Below, piece after piece: positions 15,303-22,253 of a DNA stretch of 26,313 nucleotides. Origin of the DNA: Terrimonas_B sp041743125 (GTDB lineage Bacteria; Bacteroidota; Bacteroidia; Chitinophagales; Chitinophagaceae). The first letter of the stretch is position 1; each line of letters begins with the position of its first letter. Position numbers and translations under genes: made by a program. The notes below the pieces were generated by a model. That model did not search any database, was not told the origin of the DNA, and saw only the letters and a program-made list of their open reading frames with translations. The DNA lies in NCBI GenBank assembly GCA_041743125.1, contig JBGTNK010000270.1, positions 1-26,313 on the forward strand, read 5' to 3'.

Positions 15303-16338
15303 AATAAAGGGCATAGGCCTTCAACTTACCTTTATTATCCAGCATCAGTGAAGGGGTGGGAAATTTGAATGAATTAAAAACAGCAAAAGTGGTCTTTAAT
15401 ACTTTGCTCTTTGTTTTTATTTTTGCTAAATCAATATCAGGAGCCAGGTAAAACTGTCTTTTTCTGGCTATATCAAATCTGGAAATTTCATTACCGGCTT
15501 CATCCGGCCATTTATTATCAAATCCTCCAAACATTCCATCTGCCCCGTAGCCGATAGCAATATTTAACCAGGGAGGCCAATGACTTTCCGGGAAAAATGA
15601 TTTCAGGTTAGCACTTACCCAATAGGTTTGGGCATTGTAGTCTTTCAGCATTCTTTCGTACCATGCTTTCCCAAACAAATCATTCGCTCTTTTTTCCAAT
15701 AGGGGGTCATTATATTTTTTTGTGTGGAAAGAAAATTTAAGTTGTATCCTTTGCTCATCCCACAAAAACTCTTGTCCCATAAAAAGACCGGAGCCAACGA
15801 TATTGGCACCGATGTCGCTCCAGCTCCATCCCCATTTGGCGGACCTGGCATCGAAAAACTCTATAGTTGTCAGGTAGGCAAAACTGCTCAATCCACCGAT
15901 CCATACTGCTTTCTTATCTGGAAGGCCGGCCCATTTCCACATGGCCGATGATCCGCGGCCAGCATTATATGCGCCCCAGCTGTGGCCAGCTTTGTCCATT
16001 TGCAGCCATTCTTTGCTGTCATTGAATGTATGAAAGGAGGTTTTTGTATATCCCTTATACCACGCATTGGTAAGCGCTATAAGTGACCCGCTATATCCCG
16101 CCACATTTACGCTGGTGATTAACCAGGTTCGTTTTTTTTTGAAATCAGGATGCGATTTTATAGGTTCAGGTGCAAACACCAGATCCGAAATGGGAGCCGG
16201 GCTATGTTTAGTAATGGAATCCTGTGCCGGGGATGAAATCATCAAACCGCTACAGAATAAAAACAGGAGGAGTTTTATTCTGAATGATAAATGGAGTGAT
16301 CGGTCAACCAGGGAGTTTTGCACAGGCAAAGGCTTCAT
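15298..16338 (-). CDS. DUF2279 (YfiM-like) exported protein
   Basis: The 346-residue protein has a basic N-terminus and a hydrophobic stretch ending in SSPAQ (residues about 20-39), read as a signal peptide. The DUF2279 core follows: WYKGYTKTSFHTFNDSKEWLQMDKAGHSWGAY, then glycine- and aromatic-rich helices (YLTTIEFFDARSAKWGWSWSDIGANIVGSGLF). The family is found in the envelope and its function is unknown. The C-terminal third is strand-rich (YWVSANLKSFFP, LNIAIGYGADGMFGG), like an outer-membrane-associated domain. It is convergent with the LytTR gene and divergent from the phosphohexomutase gene. Confidence 0.8.
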   Translation of the reverse strand: MKPLPVQNSLVDRSLHLSFRIKLLLFLFCSGLMISSPAQDSITKHSPAPISDLVFAPEPIKSHPDFKKKRTWLITSVNVAGYSGSLIALTNAWYKGYTKTSFHTFNDSKEWLQMDKAGHSWGAYNAGRGSSAMWKWAGLPDKKAVWIGGLSSFAYLTTIEFFDARSAKWGWSWSDIGANIVGSGLFMGQEFLWDEQRIQLKFSFHTKKYNDPLLEKRANDLFGKAWYERMLKDYNAQTYWVSANLKSFFPESHWPPWLNIAIGYGADGMFGGFDNKWPDEAGNEISRFDIARKRQFYLAPDIDLAKIKTKSKVLKTTFAVFNSFKFPTPSLMLDNKGKLKAYALYF

Positions 16339-16414
16339 AAAACAAAAATACGTTTCCTTGTTCTAAATAGATTTGCTTGTTAAAAATCTATAACTTCATC
16401 CCCCTGTCATGTAA

Positions 16415-16428
16415 ATGATTTCAATCAC
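16415..16428. promoter_or_regulatory. TGAT-N4-ATCA palindrome upstream of the phosphohexomutase gene
   Basis: TGATTTCAATCA (16416-16427) is a perfect palindrome with the same half-site spacing as the FNR/CRP core TGATnnnnATCA; the outermost bases (A and C) do not match TTGAT/ATCAA. It lies 15 bases before the start codon, probably downstream of or at the transcription start. It may be a second site for the Crp/Fnr protein of this window, or chance in an A+T-rich gap. Confidence 0.25.
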
Positions 16429-16442
16429 AATAAATATGCTAT

Positions 16443-18170
16443 ATGGATGCAACAATTCAAACCAAAATCAACAAATGGCTCAATGGAAGCTTTGACCAGG
16501 CTACCACGGATGAGATAAAAAAACTGGAAAAAGAAAACCCGGCAGAACTGGCCGATGCTTTTTATAAAAACCTTGAATTTGGAACAGGAGGCCTGCGGGG
16601 AATTATGGGAGTAGGCACCAACCGGATGAATAAATATACGATTGGCATGGCCACACAGGGGTATGCCAATTACCTGAAATCTTGCAGTGAAGGCAAAGAA
16701 ATAAGGGTAGCCATAGCACACGATAGTAGAAACAACAGCCGGTTTTTTGCCGAGACAACAGCCAGTGTGTTTGCTGCTAATGGCATTAAGGTGTTTTTAT
16801 TTGAAGACCTGCGTCCAACTCCTGAACTTTCTTTTGCTATCCGTCATTTTAAATGCCAGGGCGGTGTAGTCTGCACAGCTTCGCACAATCCTAAAGAATA
16901 CAATGGATACAAAGCCTATTGGAATGATGGCGGCCAGCTGGTACCGCCACACGATAAAAATGTTATCAAAGAGGTAGACAAAATTCTTTCTATAGATGAT
17001 GTAAAATGGAATGGGGGTGAAGATAATATAACCATCATCGGGAAGGAAATAGATGATGCCTATATGGACATGGTAAAAGAGTTAAGCGTTTACCCGGATG
17101 TAATTGCAAAACAGCACGATCTTAAAATTGTATTCACTCCTATCCACGGTACAGGTATTACCCTGGTGCCGGATGTGTTGAAGCGATTTGGATTTACGAA
17201 TGTGCATATAGTGGAGGAACAGAAAAAGCCTGATGGAAATTTTCCTACGGTAGGTTATCCAAACCCTGAGGAAAAGGAAACCATGAGTATTGGCCTGGCC
17301 AAAGCAAAAGAGCTGGATGCGGATATATTGCTGGGTACTGATCCGGATGCAGACCGTGTAGGTATTGGTATTAAAGATAACCATGGTCAATGGGTGTTGA
17401 TGAATGGCAACCAGACAGCTGTACTGGCTTTTAATTATGTAATGGAAGCGAGGAAAGCCAAAGGCATTGCTCAACCAAACGATATGGTGATCACTACCAT
17501 AGTGACCACAGGAATGATCAACAGGATTGCGGAGAAAAATAATGTAGCCTGTTATAATGTGCTGACCGGATTTAAATGGATTGCGGAAATGATAAAGGAA
17601 AAGGAAGGGAAGGAAAACTATGTCATCGGTGGGGAAGAAAGTTTTGGACTGATGATCGGCGACAAAGTAAGAGATAAGGATGCGGTAAGTGCTGTGGCAT
17701 TATTGTGTGAAATGGCGGCTTATGAAAAAAATAAGGGAAGAAGTCTTTTTGAAAAATTAATTGAATTATACCTGGAGAACGGATTTTACAAAGAAGATCT
17801 GATCTCTATTACAAAAAAAGGAATGGATGGCCAGCAGCAAATAGCCGCCATGATGGAAAGCTATCGCAGTAATCCACCAAAAACTATCAATGGCTCGCTT
17901 GTCGTACAATTATTGGATTATGAATTAAGCAAGGGAAAGAACCCACAGACAGGAGAGGAGTGGCCCATTACCTTACCTAAATCAAACGTGTTACAATTCT
18001 TATTACAGGATGGTACTCTTATATCCGCCAGGCCAAGTGGTACAGAACCTAAGATCAAATTTTATTTTAGCATCAATGAAAAATTAGAAAGCGCTTCGGA
18101 ATTTGATGCTGTAAATATGAAACTAGATGAAAAAATAAAAGCGATCATTTCTGATATGAAACTGAAATAA
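16443..18170 (+). CDS. Phospho-sugar mutase (phosphoglucomutase/phosphomannomutase, alpha-D-phosphohexomutase family)
   Basis: The 575-residue protein carries all four family motifs: the phosphoserine loop TASHNP (Ser147), the metal loop DPDADR (300-305), the sugar-binding loop GEESFG (397-402) and the phosphate loop RPSGTEPK (530-537). The enzyme interconverts hexose 1- and 6-phosphates through a glucose-1,6-bisphosphate-type intermediate and links glycolysis to polysaccharide and cell-wall precursors. Its length and the GTGGLRG start region fit the long PgcA/phosphopentomutase-like branch found in Bacteroidota and Firmicutes. Substrate preference cannot be read from the sequence. A strong terminator follows, so it is transcribed alone or at the end of a unit. 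Confidence 0.93.
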   Translation: MDATIQTKINKWLNGSFDQATTDEIKKLEKENPAELADAFYKNLEFGTGGLRGIMGVGTNRMNKYTIGMATQGYANYLKSCSEGKEIRVAIAHDSRNNSRFFAETTASVFAANGIKVFLFEDLRPTPELSFAIRHFKCQGGVVCTASHNPKEYNGYKAYWNDGGQLVPPHDKNVIKEVDKILSIDDVKWNGGEDNITIIGKEIDDAYMDMVKELSVYPDVIAKQHDLKIVFTPIHGTGITLVPDVLKRFGFTNVHIVEEQKKPDGNFPTVGYPNPEEKETMSIGLAKAKELDADILLGTDPDADRVGIGIKDNHGQWVLMNGNQTAVLAFNYVMEARKAKGIAQPNDMVITTIVTTGMINRIAEKNNVACYNVLTGFKWIAEMIKEKEGKENYVIGGEESFGLMIGDKVRDKDAVSAVALLCEMAAYEKNKGRSLFEKLIELYLENGFYKEDLISITKKGMDGQQQIAAMMESYRSNPPKTINGSLVVQLLDYELSKGKNPQTGEEWPITLPKSNVLQFLLQDGTLISARPSGTEPKIKFYFSINEKLESASEFDAVNMKLDEKIKAIISDMKLK

Positions 18171-18185
18171 TACTGACTTATGAAG

Positions 18186-18224
18186 ATGGTTGCCGGCCTA
18201 TCCAATACTGGCAACCATTTTTTT
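18186..18224 (+). terminator. Intrinsic terminator of the phosphohexomutase gene
   Basis: Perfect 9-base arms ATGGTTGCC (18186-18194) and GGCAACCAT (18210-18218) enclose a 15-base loop and are followed by six further T residues. It begins 16 bases after the stop codon. Confidence 0.85.
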
Positions 18225-18325
18225 ATCTTATCAATTTCATAAAAAAGTTGGGTGCATCCTAATCTTACCATTTCCTTTACGCTGGTTTTCAGTTTTCCGG
18301 GTTATTTTTTCTGAAAAATCAGACC

Positions 18326-18577
18326 ATGCAAATATTTATACCTGGTATTTTATTCCTGGCAGCAGGCTGCGCCATTGAAGTTCCGTTACAAACTCAAAAA
18401 CCGGAGAATAATAAAACGTATATCGTAGATTATCTTTTTGAACATGAGGGTTGTAAAGTGTATAGGTTTTATGATCGAAGTAATTATGTGTATTTCACCA
18501 ATTGCAGTGGAGAAACTATAGTAAAAACAGATAGTACCTGGGTAAGGAATAGTATCCGGTCCAGCCTTGTTAAGTAG
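18326..18577 (+). CDS. Small lipoprotein, DUF4884-like
   Basis: The 83-residue protein opens with a short lipoprotein signal (MQIFIPGILFLAAGC, lipobox AAGC, Cys 15). The mature part YIVDYLFEHEGCKVYRFYDRSNYVYFTNCSGETI has the pattern of the DUF4884 family of small Bacteroidota lipoproteins (YLFE-x-D/E-G-x-KVYRF-x-D-x-x-x-YVYFTN). Two mature cysteines (in HEGCKVY and FTNCSGE) could pair. The role is unknown. A hairpin of 7-base arms (TTTTCAG 18286-18292, CTGAAAA 18311-18317) lies just before the start codon and might affect translation. Confidence 0.65.
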   Translation: MQIFIPGILFLAAGCAIEVPLQTQKPENNKTYIVDYLFEHEGCKVYRFYDRSNYVYFTNCSGETIVKTDSTWVRNSIRSSLVK

Positions 18578-18619
18578 TCTTATATGTGTGCTTCCTTTCA
18601 ATTTATGATGCCATTTTCA

Positions 18620-18642
18620 AAAGAGCTTCGTTGAAGCGTTTT
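18620..18642 (+). terminator. Candidate terminator after the small lipoprotein gene
   Basis: The stem is GCTTC (18625-18629) with GAAGC (18633-18637) over a GTT loop, extended past one mismatch by AAAG/TTTT pairing, and ends in four T residues. It is 43 bases after the stop codon. The short T run makes it moderate at best. The remaining bases up to the pcm start at 18804 hold no other feature I can name. Confidence 0.35.
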
Positions 18643-18803
18643 ATAATCGGCATTTTTATACTCCCATTCGTTATCCAGGATATGTTTGTTTCTTGAAAAT
18701 TGAGATAACAAGAGATGACGAGACTGAATTCTTATTTACATGAGAAAATTAAAGACCTAATTAAACTCAGTTGCAGTTTGAGTTACTATCTTGCAAGCTG
18801 CTT

Positions 18804-19463
18804 ATGAGAAGACCAACTGAAGATACCTATCGGCATAAAGGACTCCGAAAAAAATTAGTGGACATTGTAAAAAGTAAAGGCATTACCGATGAAAAAGTTT
18901 TAAATGCTCTTAATAATGTCCCCCGTCATTATTTTTTGGATTCCGCTTTTGATGAACTGGCTTATGAGGACAGGGCCTTTCCTATTGCTGAAGGACAAAC
19001 CATTTCACAACCCTATACCGTCGCCTACCAAAGCCAGTTGATGGATCTGAAGCCTTTTCTGAAGGTATTGGAGATTGGTACAGGTAGTGCTTACCAGGCA
19101 GTGGTACTGGCGGAACTGGGGGCACAGGTTTATACAATTGAGCGGCAAAAGAAATTGTTTGATCAGAACAAGACATTTGATTTTTTAAAAAAATACCGGG
19201 CCATTAAATTTTTTTACGGAGATGGTTATGAAGGGTTGCCTACCTATGCTCCCTTTGACCGGGTGCTTATAACTGCCGCTGCTCCTGAAATACCACCACG
19301 CTTGCTGGAACAATTGAAACCCGGGGGCATGATGGTGATTCCTGTTGGCGTGGGAGAGGTCCAGCGCATGATGCGCATCACCAGGTTAGAGAATGGTGCG
19401 GTTAAGGAAGAACTATTTGATAATTTTTCGTTTGTGCCCATGCTGGTAGGGAAAAATAATTAA
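18804..19463 (+). CDS. pcm: Protein-L-isoaspartate O-methyltransferase
   Basis: The 219-residue enzyme methylates L-isoaspartyl residues in damaged proteins with S-adenosylmethionine, starting their repair. The start is the ATG at 18804 (MRRPTEDTYRHKGLRKKL); an in-frame TTG 11 codons upstream is rejected. Family features are VPRHYFLDSAFDELAYEDRAFPI, the substrate-contact stretch GQTISQPYTVA, SAM motif I LEIGTGSAYQAVVLAELG, and DRVLITAAAPEIPPRLLEQLKPGG. The length is standard. It stands alone on the plus strand, tail-to-tail with lpdA, with a shared bidirectional terminator between. Confidence 0.95.
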   Translation: MRRPTEDTYRHKGLRKKLVDIVKSKGITDEKVLNALNNVPRHYFLDSAFDELAYEDRAFPIAEGQTISQPYTVAYQSQLMDLKPFLKVLEIGTGSAYQAVVLAELGAQVYTIERQKKLFDQNKTFDFLKKYRAIKFFYGDGYEGLPTYAPFDRVLITAAAPEIPPRLLEQLKPGGMMVIPVGVGEVQRMMRITRLENGAVKEELFDNFSFVPMLVGKNN

Positions 19464-19515
19464 TATTTCGTTCACTCCCTACAATCCAATAGACCACTAA
19501 ATATTATAAATGAAA

Positions 19516-19553
19516 AAGGATTACGAGTTTCCTCATAATCCTTAAAAAATTTT
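19516..19553. terminator. Bidirectional intrinsic terminator between pcm and lpdA
   Basis: The arms AAGGATTA (19516-19523) and TAATCCTT (19536-19543) are joined by an inner GAG/CTC pair over a TTTC loop, with one C-A mismatch. On the plus strand the stem is followed by A6 then T4; on the minus strand the outer base pairs lead into T5. It is placed between two convergent stop codons and can serve both genes, better for lpdA. Confidence 0.7.
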
Positions 19554-19571
19554 ATTATACCGGTTTTTCAG

Positions 19572-20975
19572 TTATAAATGAATCGCCTCACCGTAAGCAA
19601 CTTCAATGGCGTCTTTCACGCTTTCGCTTATGGTTGGATGGGGGTGGATGCTATTCAAAATTTCATGATGCGTGGTTTCTAATTTACGTCCCACAACCGT
19701 TTCAATGATCATTTCGGTAACGTTATATCCGATCATGTGTGTGCCCAGCCATTCCCCGTATTTGGCATCAAAGATCACTTTTGCAAAACCTTCCGTATGT
19801 CCTGCGGCTGATGCTTTGCCACTGGCGCTCAATGGAAATTTGCCCACTTTTATTTCATAGCCTGCATCTTTTGCCTGTTTTTCTGTATAACCAACTGATG
19901 CTATCTCCGGGTAACAATAGGTACAACCGGGCACATTGTTATAGTCCAATGCTTCTGGTTGATGATTATATTTTTTCTCGTTAAAGCCAATTGCTTCAGC
20001 ACAAATAATTCCTTCCTTACTGGCCACATGGGCGAGGGCCTGGCCGGGAGCACAATCTCCGATTGAATAAATTCCGGGTACATTGGTTTGATAGTATTTA
20101 TCAACCATAATGCGGCCTTTGTCAGTTTTGATACCAAGCTCTTCAAGCCCTATACCTTCAATATTGGCTGCTACTCCAACTGCACTGAGTAATATGTCTG
20201 CCTCTACTGTTACCTCCCCGGTTGCTGTTTTTACTTTTGCTTTTACGCCGGAGCCGGAGGTATCAACAGAAGTCACTTCACTGCTCACCATGATATCGAT
20301 TCCTTGTTTTTTCAAATTTTTGTCCAGTTCCTTTGAAATATCCTCATCTTCTACCGGCACTACTCTGGGCAAAAACTCAACAATAGTAACTTTAGTCCCC
20401 ATGCTGTTGTAGAAATAACCAAACTCTACACCAATAGCTCCACTACCCACCACAATAATTGATTTAGGCTGTTGAGGTAGGCTCATTGCCTCCCGATACC
20501 CGATTATTTTTTTACCATCCTGCTTTAAAGCAGGCAATTCACGACTGCGGCCCCCGGTAGCGATAATAATATGTTTTCCTTCTATTGTTTTTTTATTCCC
20601 ATCCACTGCAGTCACTTCTACTTTGCCTTTAGCTACTATTTTGCCAAAACCCATTTCCACATCTATCTTATTTTTCCGCATCAGGAACTGAACTCCCTTG
20701 CTCATTTTATCGGCAACGCCCCGGCTTCTCTTAATAACGGCTTCAAAATTGATGGTTCCTGTAGCTTCAATCCCAAAGTCTTTTGCATGCTTAATGTCAT
20801 CAAATACCTGCGCACTTTTAAGTAATGCTTTAGTGGGTATACAGCCCCAGTTGAGGCAAATTCCACCCAGGCTTTCTTTTTCTATGATTGCTGTCTTTAA
20901 TCCTAACTGGGATGCCCGGATTGCCGCCACATATCCACCGGGGCCGCTTCCGATAACCACTACATCGTATGCCAT
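19572..20975 (-). CDS. lpdA: Dihydrolipoyl dehydrogenase (E3)
   Basis: The 467-residue flavoprotein re-oxidises dihydrolipoamide in 2-oxoacid dehydrogenase complexes and the glycine cleavage system, reducing NAD+. It shows the FAD loop GSGPGG (9-14), the redox-active disulfide CLNWGC (Cys40, Cys45), the NAD loop VVGSGAIGVEFG, the second FAD contact SIGDCAPG, and the catalytic pair His446-Glu451 in HPHPTISE. Length and order are normal. No E1 or E2 gene is adjacent, which is common for lpd in Bacteroidota. The gene is divergent from rpmB and has a well-spaced promoter match upstream. Confidence 0.97.
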   Translation of the reverse strand: MAYDVVVIGSGPGGYVAAIRASQLGLKTAIIEKESLGGICLNWGCIPTKALLKSAQVFDDIKHAKDFGIEATGTINFEAVIKRSRGVADKMSKGVQFLMRKNKIDVEMGFGKIVAKGKVEVTAVDGNKKTIEGKHIIIATGGRSRELPALKQDGKKIIGYREAMSLPQQPKSIIVVGSGAIGVEFGYFYNSMGTKVTIVEFLPRVVPVEDEDISKELDKNLKKQGIDIMVSSEVTSVDTSGSGVKAKVKTATGEVTVEADILLSAVGVAANIEGIGLEELGIKTDKGRIMVDKYYQTNVPGIYSIGDCAPGQALAHVASKEGIICAEAIGFNEKKYNHQPEALDYNNVPGCTYCYPEIASVGYTEKQAKDAGYEIKVGKFPLSASGKASAAGHTEGFAKVIFDAKYGEWLGTHMIGYNVTEMIIETVVGRKLETTHHEILNSIHPHPTISESVKDAIEVAYGEAIHL

Positions 20976-21020
20976 ATTTTGTTAATTGGTTGATTAATTA
21001 ATGTTGGTGTAAATGAGGGG

Positions 21021-21050
21021 CGAAGGTATTTGAAATGAGGCAATTGACAA
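21021..21050 (-). promoter_or_regulatory. Candidate lpdA promoter (TTG-N19-TACCTTCG)
   Basis: On the minus strand TTG (21050-21048) is followed after 19 bases by TACCTTCG (21028-21021), which differs from TAnnTTTG at one position. Spacing is exactly that of Bacteroidota housekeeping promoters. The leader would be about 40 bases. Confidence 0.5.
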
Positions 21051-21139
21051 TATTAACCCGGCAAGAACTAAGAAATTACCAATCCTAAAATGAATTATTT
21101 ATTGCCTTCCTTCAGCATTCAAGACCTGATTATTTCGTC

Positions 21140-21147
21140 TATTTTTG
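21140..21147 (+). promoter_or_regulatory. Possible distal rpmB promoter element TATTTTTG
   Basis: Exact TAnnTTTG match with TTC, one base off TTG, 19 bases upstream. It would give a leader of about 130 bases. It lies in the 308-base divergent gap 20976-21283 between lpdA and rpmB. Confidence 0.3.
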
Positions 21148-21240
21148 TGTTTTCAGGTTAATTAGGGCCCATTTGAGGAATAGAAGCAAAAAAAATCCAA
21201 AAAACCTTTTACATCCCTGTATTAATTAAGCCTGTTCCCC

Positions 21241-21266
21241 TACCTTTGCCTCCCGAATTTTTCGGG
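21241..21266 (+). promoter_or_regulatory. rpmB -7 element TACCTTTG and leader hairpin
   Basis: TACCTTTG (21241-21248) matches TAnnTTTG exactly; no TTG is correctly spaced upstream. Four bases later is a perfect hairpin, CCCGAA (21252-21257), loop TTT, TTCGGG (21261-21266). If transcription starts 5-7 bases after the element, the messenger would begin with this stem. It ends 17 bases before the rpmB start codon. Confidence 0.45.
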
Positions 21267-21283
21267 ACTAAATTTCGTTCGTT

Positions 21284-21520
21284 ATGGCTAGAGTATGTCA
21301 GGTTACCGGTAAAGTACCGATGGGAGGACACAAGGTTTCTCACTCAAATATTAAGACTAAGCGCCGGTTTTTGCCCAATTTGCAAAAGAAAAGGTTTTAC
21401 CTGGTTGAAGAGGATAAATGGATTACCCTTAAATTATCTGCAGATGCTATCAGGACTATCAATAAGAATGGTCTTTTTAGTGTGGTTAAAGAACTAAGAG
21501 CAAACGGCGAAAAGATATAG
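21284..21520 (+). CDS. rpmB: 50S ribosomal protein L28 (bL28)
   Basis: The 78-residue basic protein reads MARVCQVTGKVPMGGHKVSH at the start, followed by NIKTKRRFLPNLQKKRF, the invariant core of bL28. It sits in the large ribosomal subunit near the E site and peptidyl-tRNA exit. It is first in the rpmB-rpmG-DUF4295 unit, with gaps of 91 and 83 bases to the next genes. A longer overlapping frame that starts at 21246 is a frame shadow. There is no Shine-Dalgarno sequence, as usual in Bacteroidota. Confidence 0.97.
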   Translation: MARVCQVTGKVPMGGHKVSHSNIKTKRRFLPNLQKKRFYLVEEDKWITLKLSADAIRTINKNGLFSVVKELRANGEKI

Positions 21521-21576
21521 TATCATTTTAGAAATGGATGATTTTTAGGGTTGAAATTAAGTTCCCAGAAAATTAT

Positions 21577-21603
21577 CAAATTTCGAATATCAAATTTTCA
21601 AAT
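21577..21603 (+). repeat. Leader repeat copy 1, before rpmG
   Basis: Contains CAAATTT (21577-21583) and CAAATTTTCAAAT (21591-21603), the latter ending 8 bases before the rpmG ATG. The 13-base unit recurs exactly before the DUF4295 gene with nearly the same spacing to an upstream CAAATT. Confidence 0.6.
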
Positions 21604-21611
21604 AAAAGAAA

Positions 21612-21794
21612 ATGGCAAAGAAAGGCAACCGTGTACAAGTGATAATGGAATGCACTGAACACAAAACAAGTGGTCAACCAGGGACTAGCCGGTACATCAC
21701 TGTTAAAAACAAAAAAAACAATCCTGAGAGATTAGAGTTGAAAAAATTCAATCCAATCTTAAAGAAAGTGACTGTTCACAAAGAGATCAAGTAA
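21612..21794 (+). CDS. rpmG: 50S ribosomal protein L33 (bL33)
   Basis: The 60-residue protein MAKKGNRVQVIMECTEHK continues with TSRYITVKNKKNNPERLELKKFNP and ends VTVHKEIK, a standard bL33. The pairs of cysteines that make the zinc site in the C+ form are not present; one cysteine (MECTEH) remains, so this is a C- type that does not need zinc. It lies between rpmB and the DUF4295 gene, probably in one transcript. Confidence 0.96.
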   Translation: MAKKGNRVQVIMECTEHKTSGQPGTSRYITVKNKKNNPERLELKKFNPILKKVTVHKEIK

Positions 21795-21842
21795 CATTAA
21801 GGAAACCGGTAAACGTGTTGTTGGAATAAATGAGCATGTTTT

Positions 21843-21868
21843 CAAATTAGAATAACAAATTTTCAAAT
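21843..21868 (+). repeat. Leader repeat copy 2, before the DUF4295 gene
   Basis: Contains CAAATTA (21843-21849) and CAAATTTTCAAAT (21856-21868), ending 9 bases before the ATG at 21878. It matches copy 1 at 21577-21603. Confidence 0.6.
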
Positions 21869-21877
21869 TAGCAGATC

Positions 21878-22048
21878 ATGGCAAAAGCAGCTAAAACCGC
21901 TCAGAAAAAAGACCCTAAGCAGGCGGCGGAATCTAAGAATTTCACCAAAGTGATTAAGGCCGTTCGAAGCCAGAAAACAGGTGCTTATACTTTTAAAGAG
22001 CAAATATTGCACAAGGATAAAGTAAAAGATTTCCTGGCTCAAAAATAA
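21878..22048 (+). CDS. DUF4295 small basic protein, probable ribosome-associated
   Basis: The 56-residue protein starts MAKAAKTAQKKDPKQAAESK, continues NFTKVIKAVRSQKTGAYTFK and ends EQILHKDKVKDFLAQK. It is very basic and matches the DUF4295 family, restricted to Bacteroidota and routinely placed after rpmB and rpmG, upstream of ftsY. This position points to a lineage-specific protein of the large ribosomal subunit; a protein named bL38 has been described in a Bacteroidota ribosome structure, and it may be this family, but I cannot verify that here. Two hairpins follow the stop, so the ribosomal unit ends before ftsY. Confidence 0.88.
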   Translation: MAKAAKTAQKKDPKQAAESKNFTKVIKAVRSQKTGAYTFKEQILHKDKVKDFLAQK

Positions 22049-22055
22049 ACCCTGT

Positions 22056-22121
22056 CCCCAGTATGGGGGGAATAATGATAATAGCTGTCATACCCATGTG
22101 TGTGATGGCTTTTTTATTTTT
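22056..22121 (+). terminator. Double hairpin ending the rpmB-rpmG-DUF4295 unit
   Basis: The first hairpin is CCCCA-gta-TGGGG (22056-22068). The second pairs AGCTGTCAT (22083-22091) with GTGATGGCT (22102-22110), six Watson-Crick and three G-T pairs over a 10-base loop, followed by TTTTTATTTTT. The second has the form of an intrinsic terminator; the first has no T run and may be a stabilising stem. Confidence 0.6.
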
Positions 22122-22169
22122 GGAAAGTGAATATGAAATTGGCCATGAAAATTAATCCGGAAGGCTGTT

Positions 22170-22177
22170 TATTTTTG
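22170..22177 (+). promoter_or_regulatory. Possible ftsY promoter element TATTTTTG
   Basis: Exact match to TAnnTTTG, located after the double hairpin and about 76 bases before the ftsY ATG. The only upstream TTG is 28 bases away, longer than the normal 19-21, so support is partial. Confidence 0.3.
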
Positions 22178-22253
22178 ACGGTATTGGATTCGTGAATTTC
22201 ATTTTTTGTTTTGTGATATGAAACCAGCAGAAATAGTTTAATACTTAGATACT

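Noticed and set aside
16343..16350. Exact TAnnTTTG match (TATTTTTG, minus strand) before the DUF2279 gene
   Set aside because: It ends five bases from the start codon, which would require a leaderless messenger, and no -33 element is present; chance is likely in this A+T-rich run.
17082..17474. Minus-strand 130-codon frame inside the phosphohexomutase gene
   Set aside because: Antisense shadow over the catalytic motifs, with no recognisable domain of its own.
20110..20412. Plus-strand 100-codon frame inside lpdA
   Set aside because: Ser/Thr/Pro-rich antisense shadow of a conserved coding sequence.
21246..21497. Plus-strand 83-codon frame overlapping rpmB
   Set aside because: It overlaps the bL28 gene in another frame and has no family resemblance, whereas rpmB is unmistakable.
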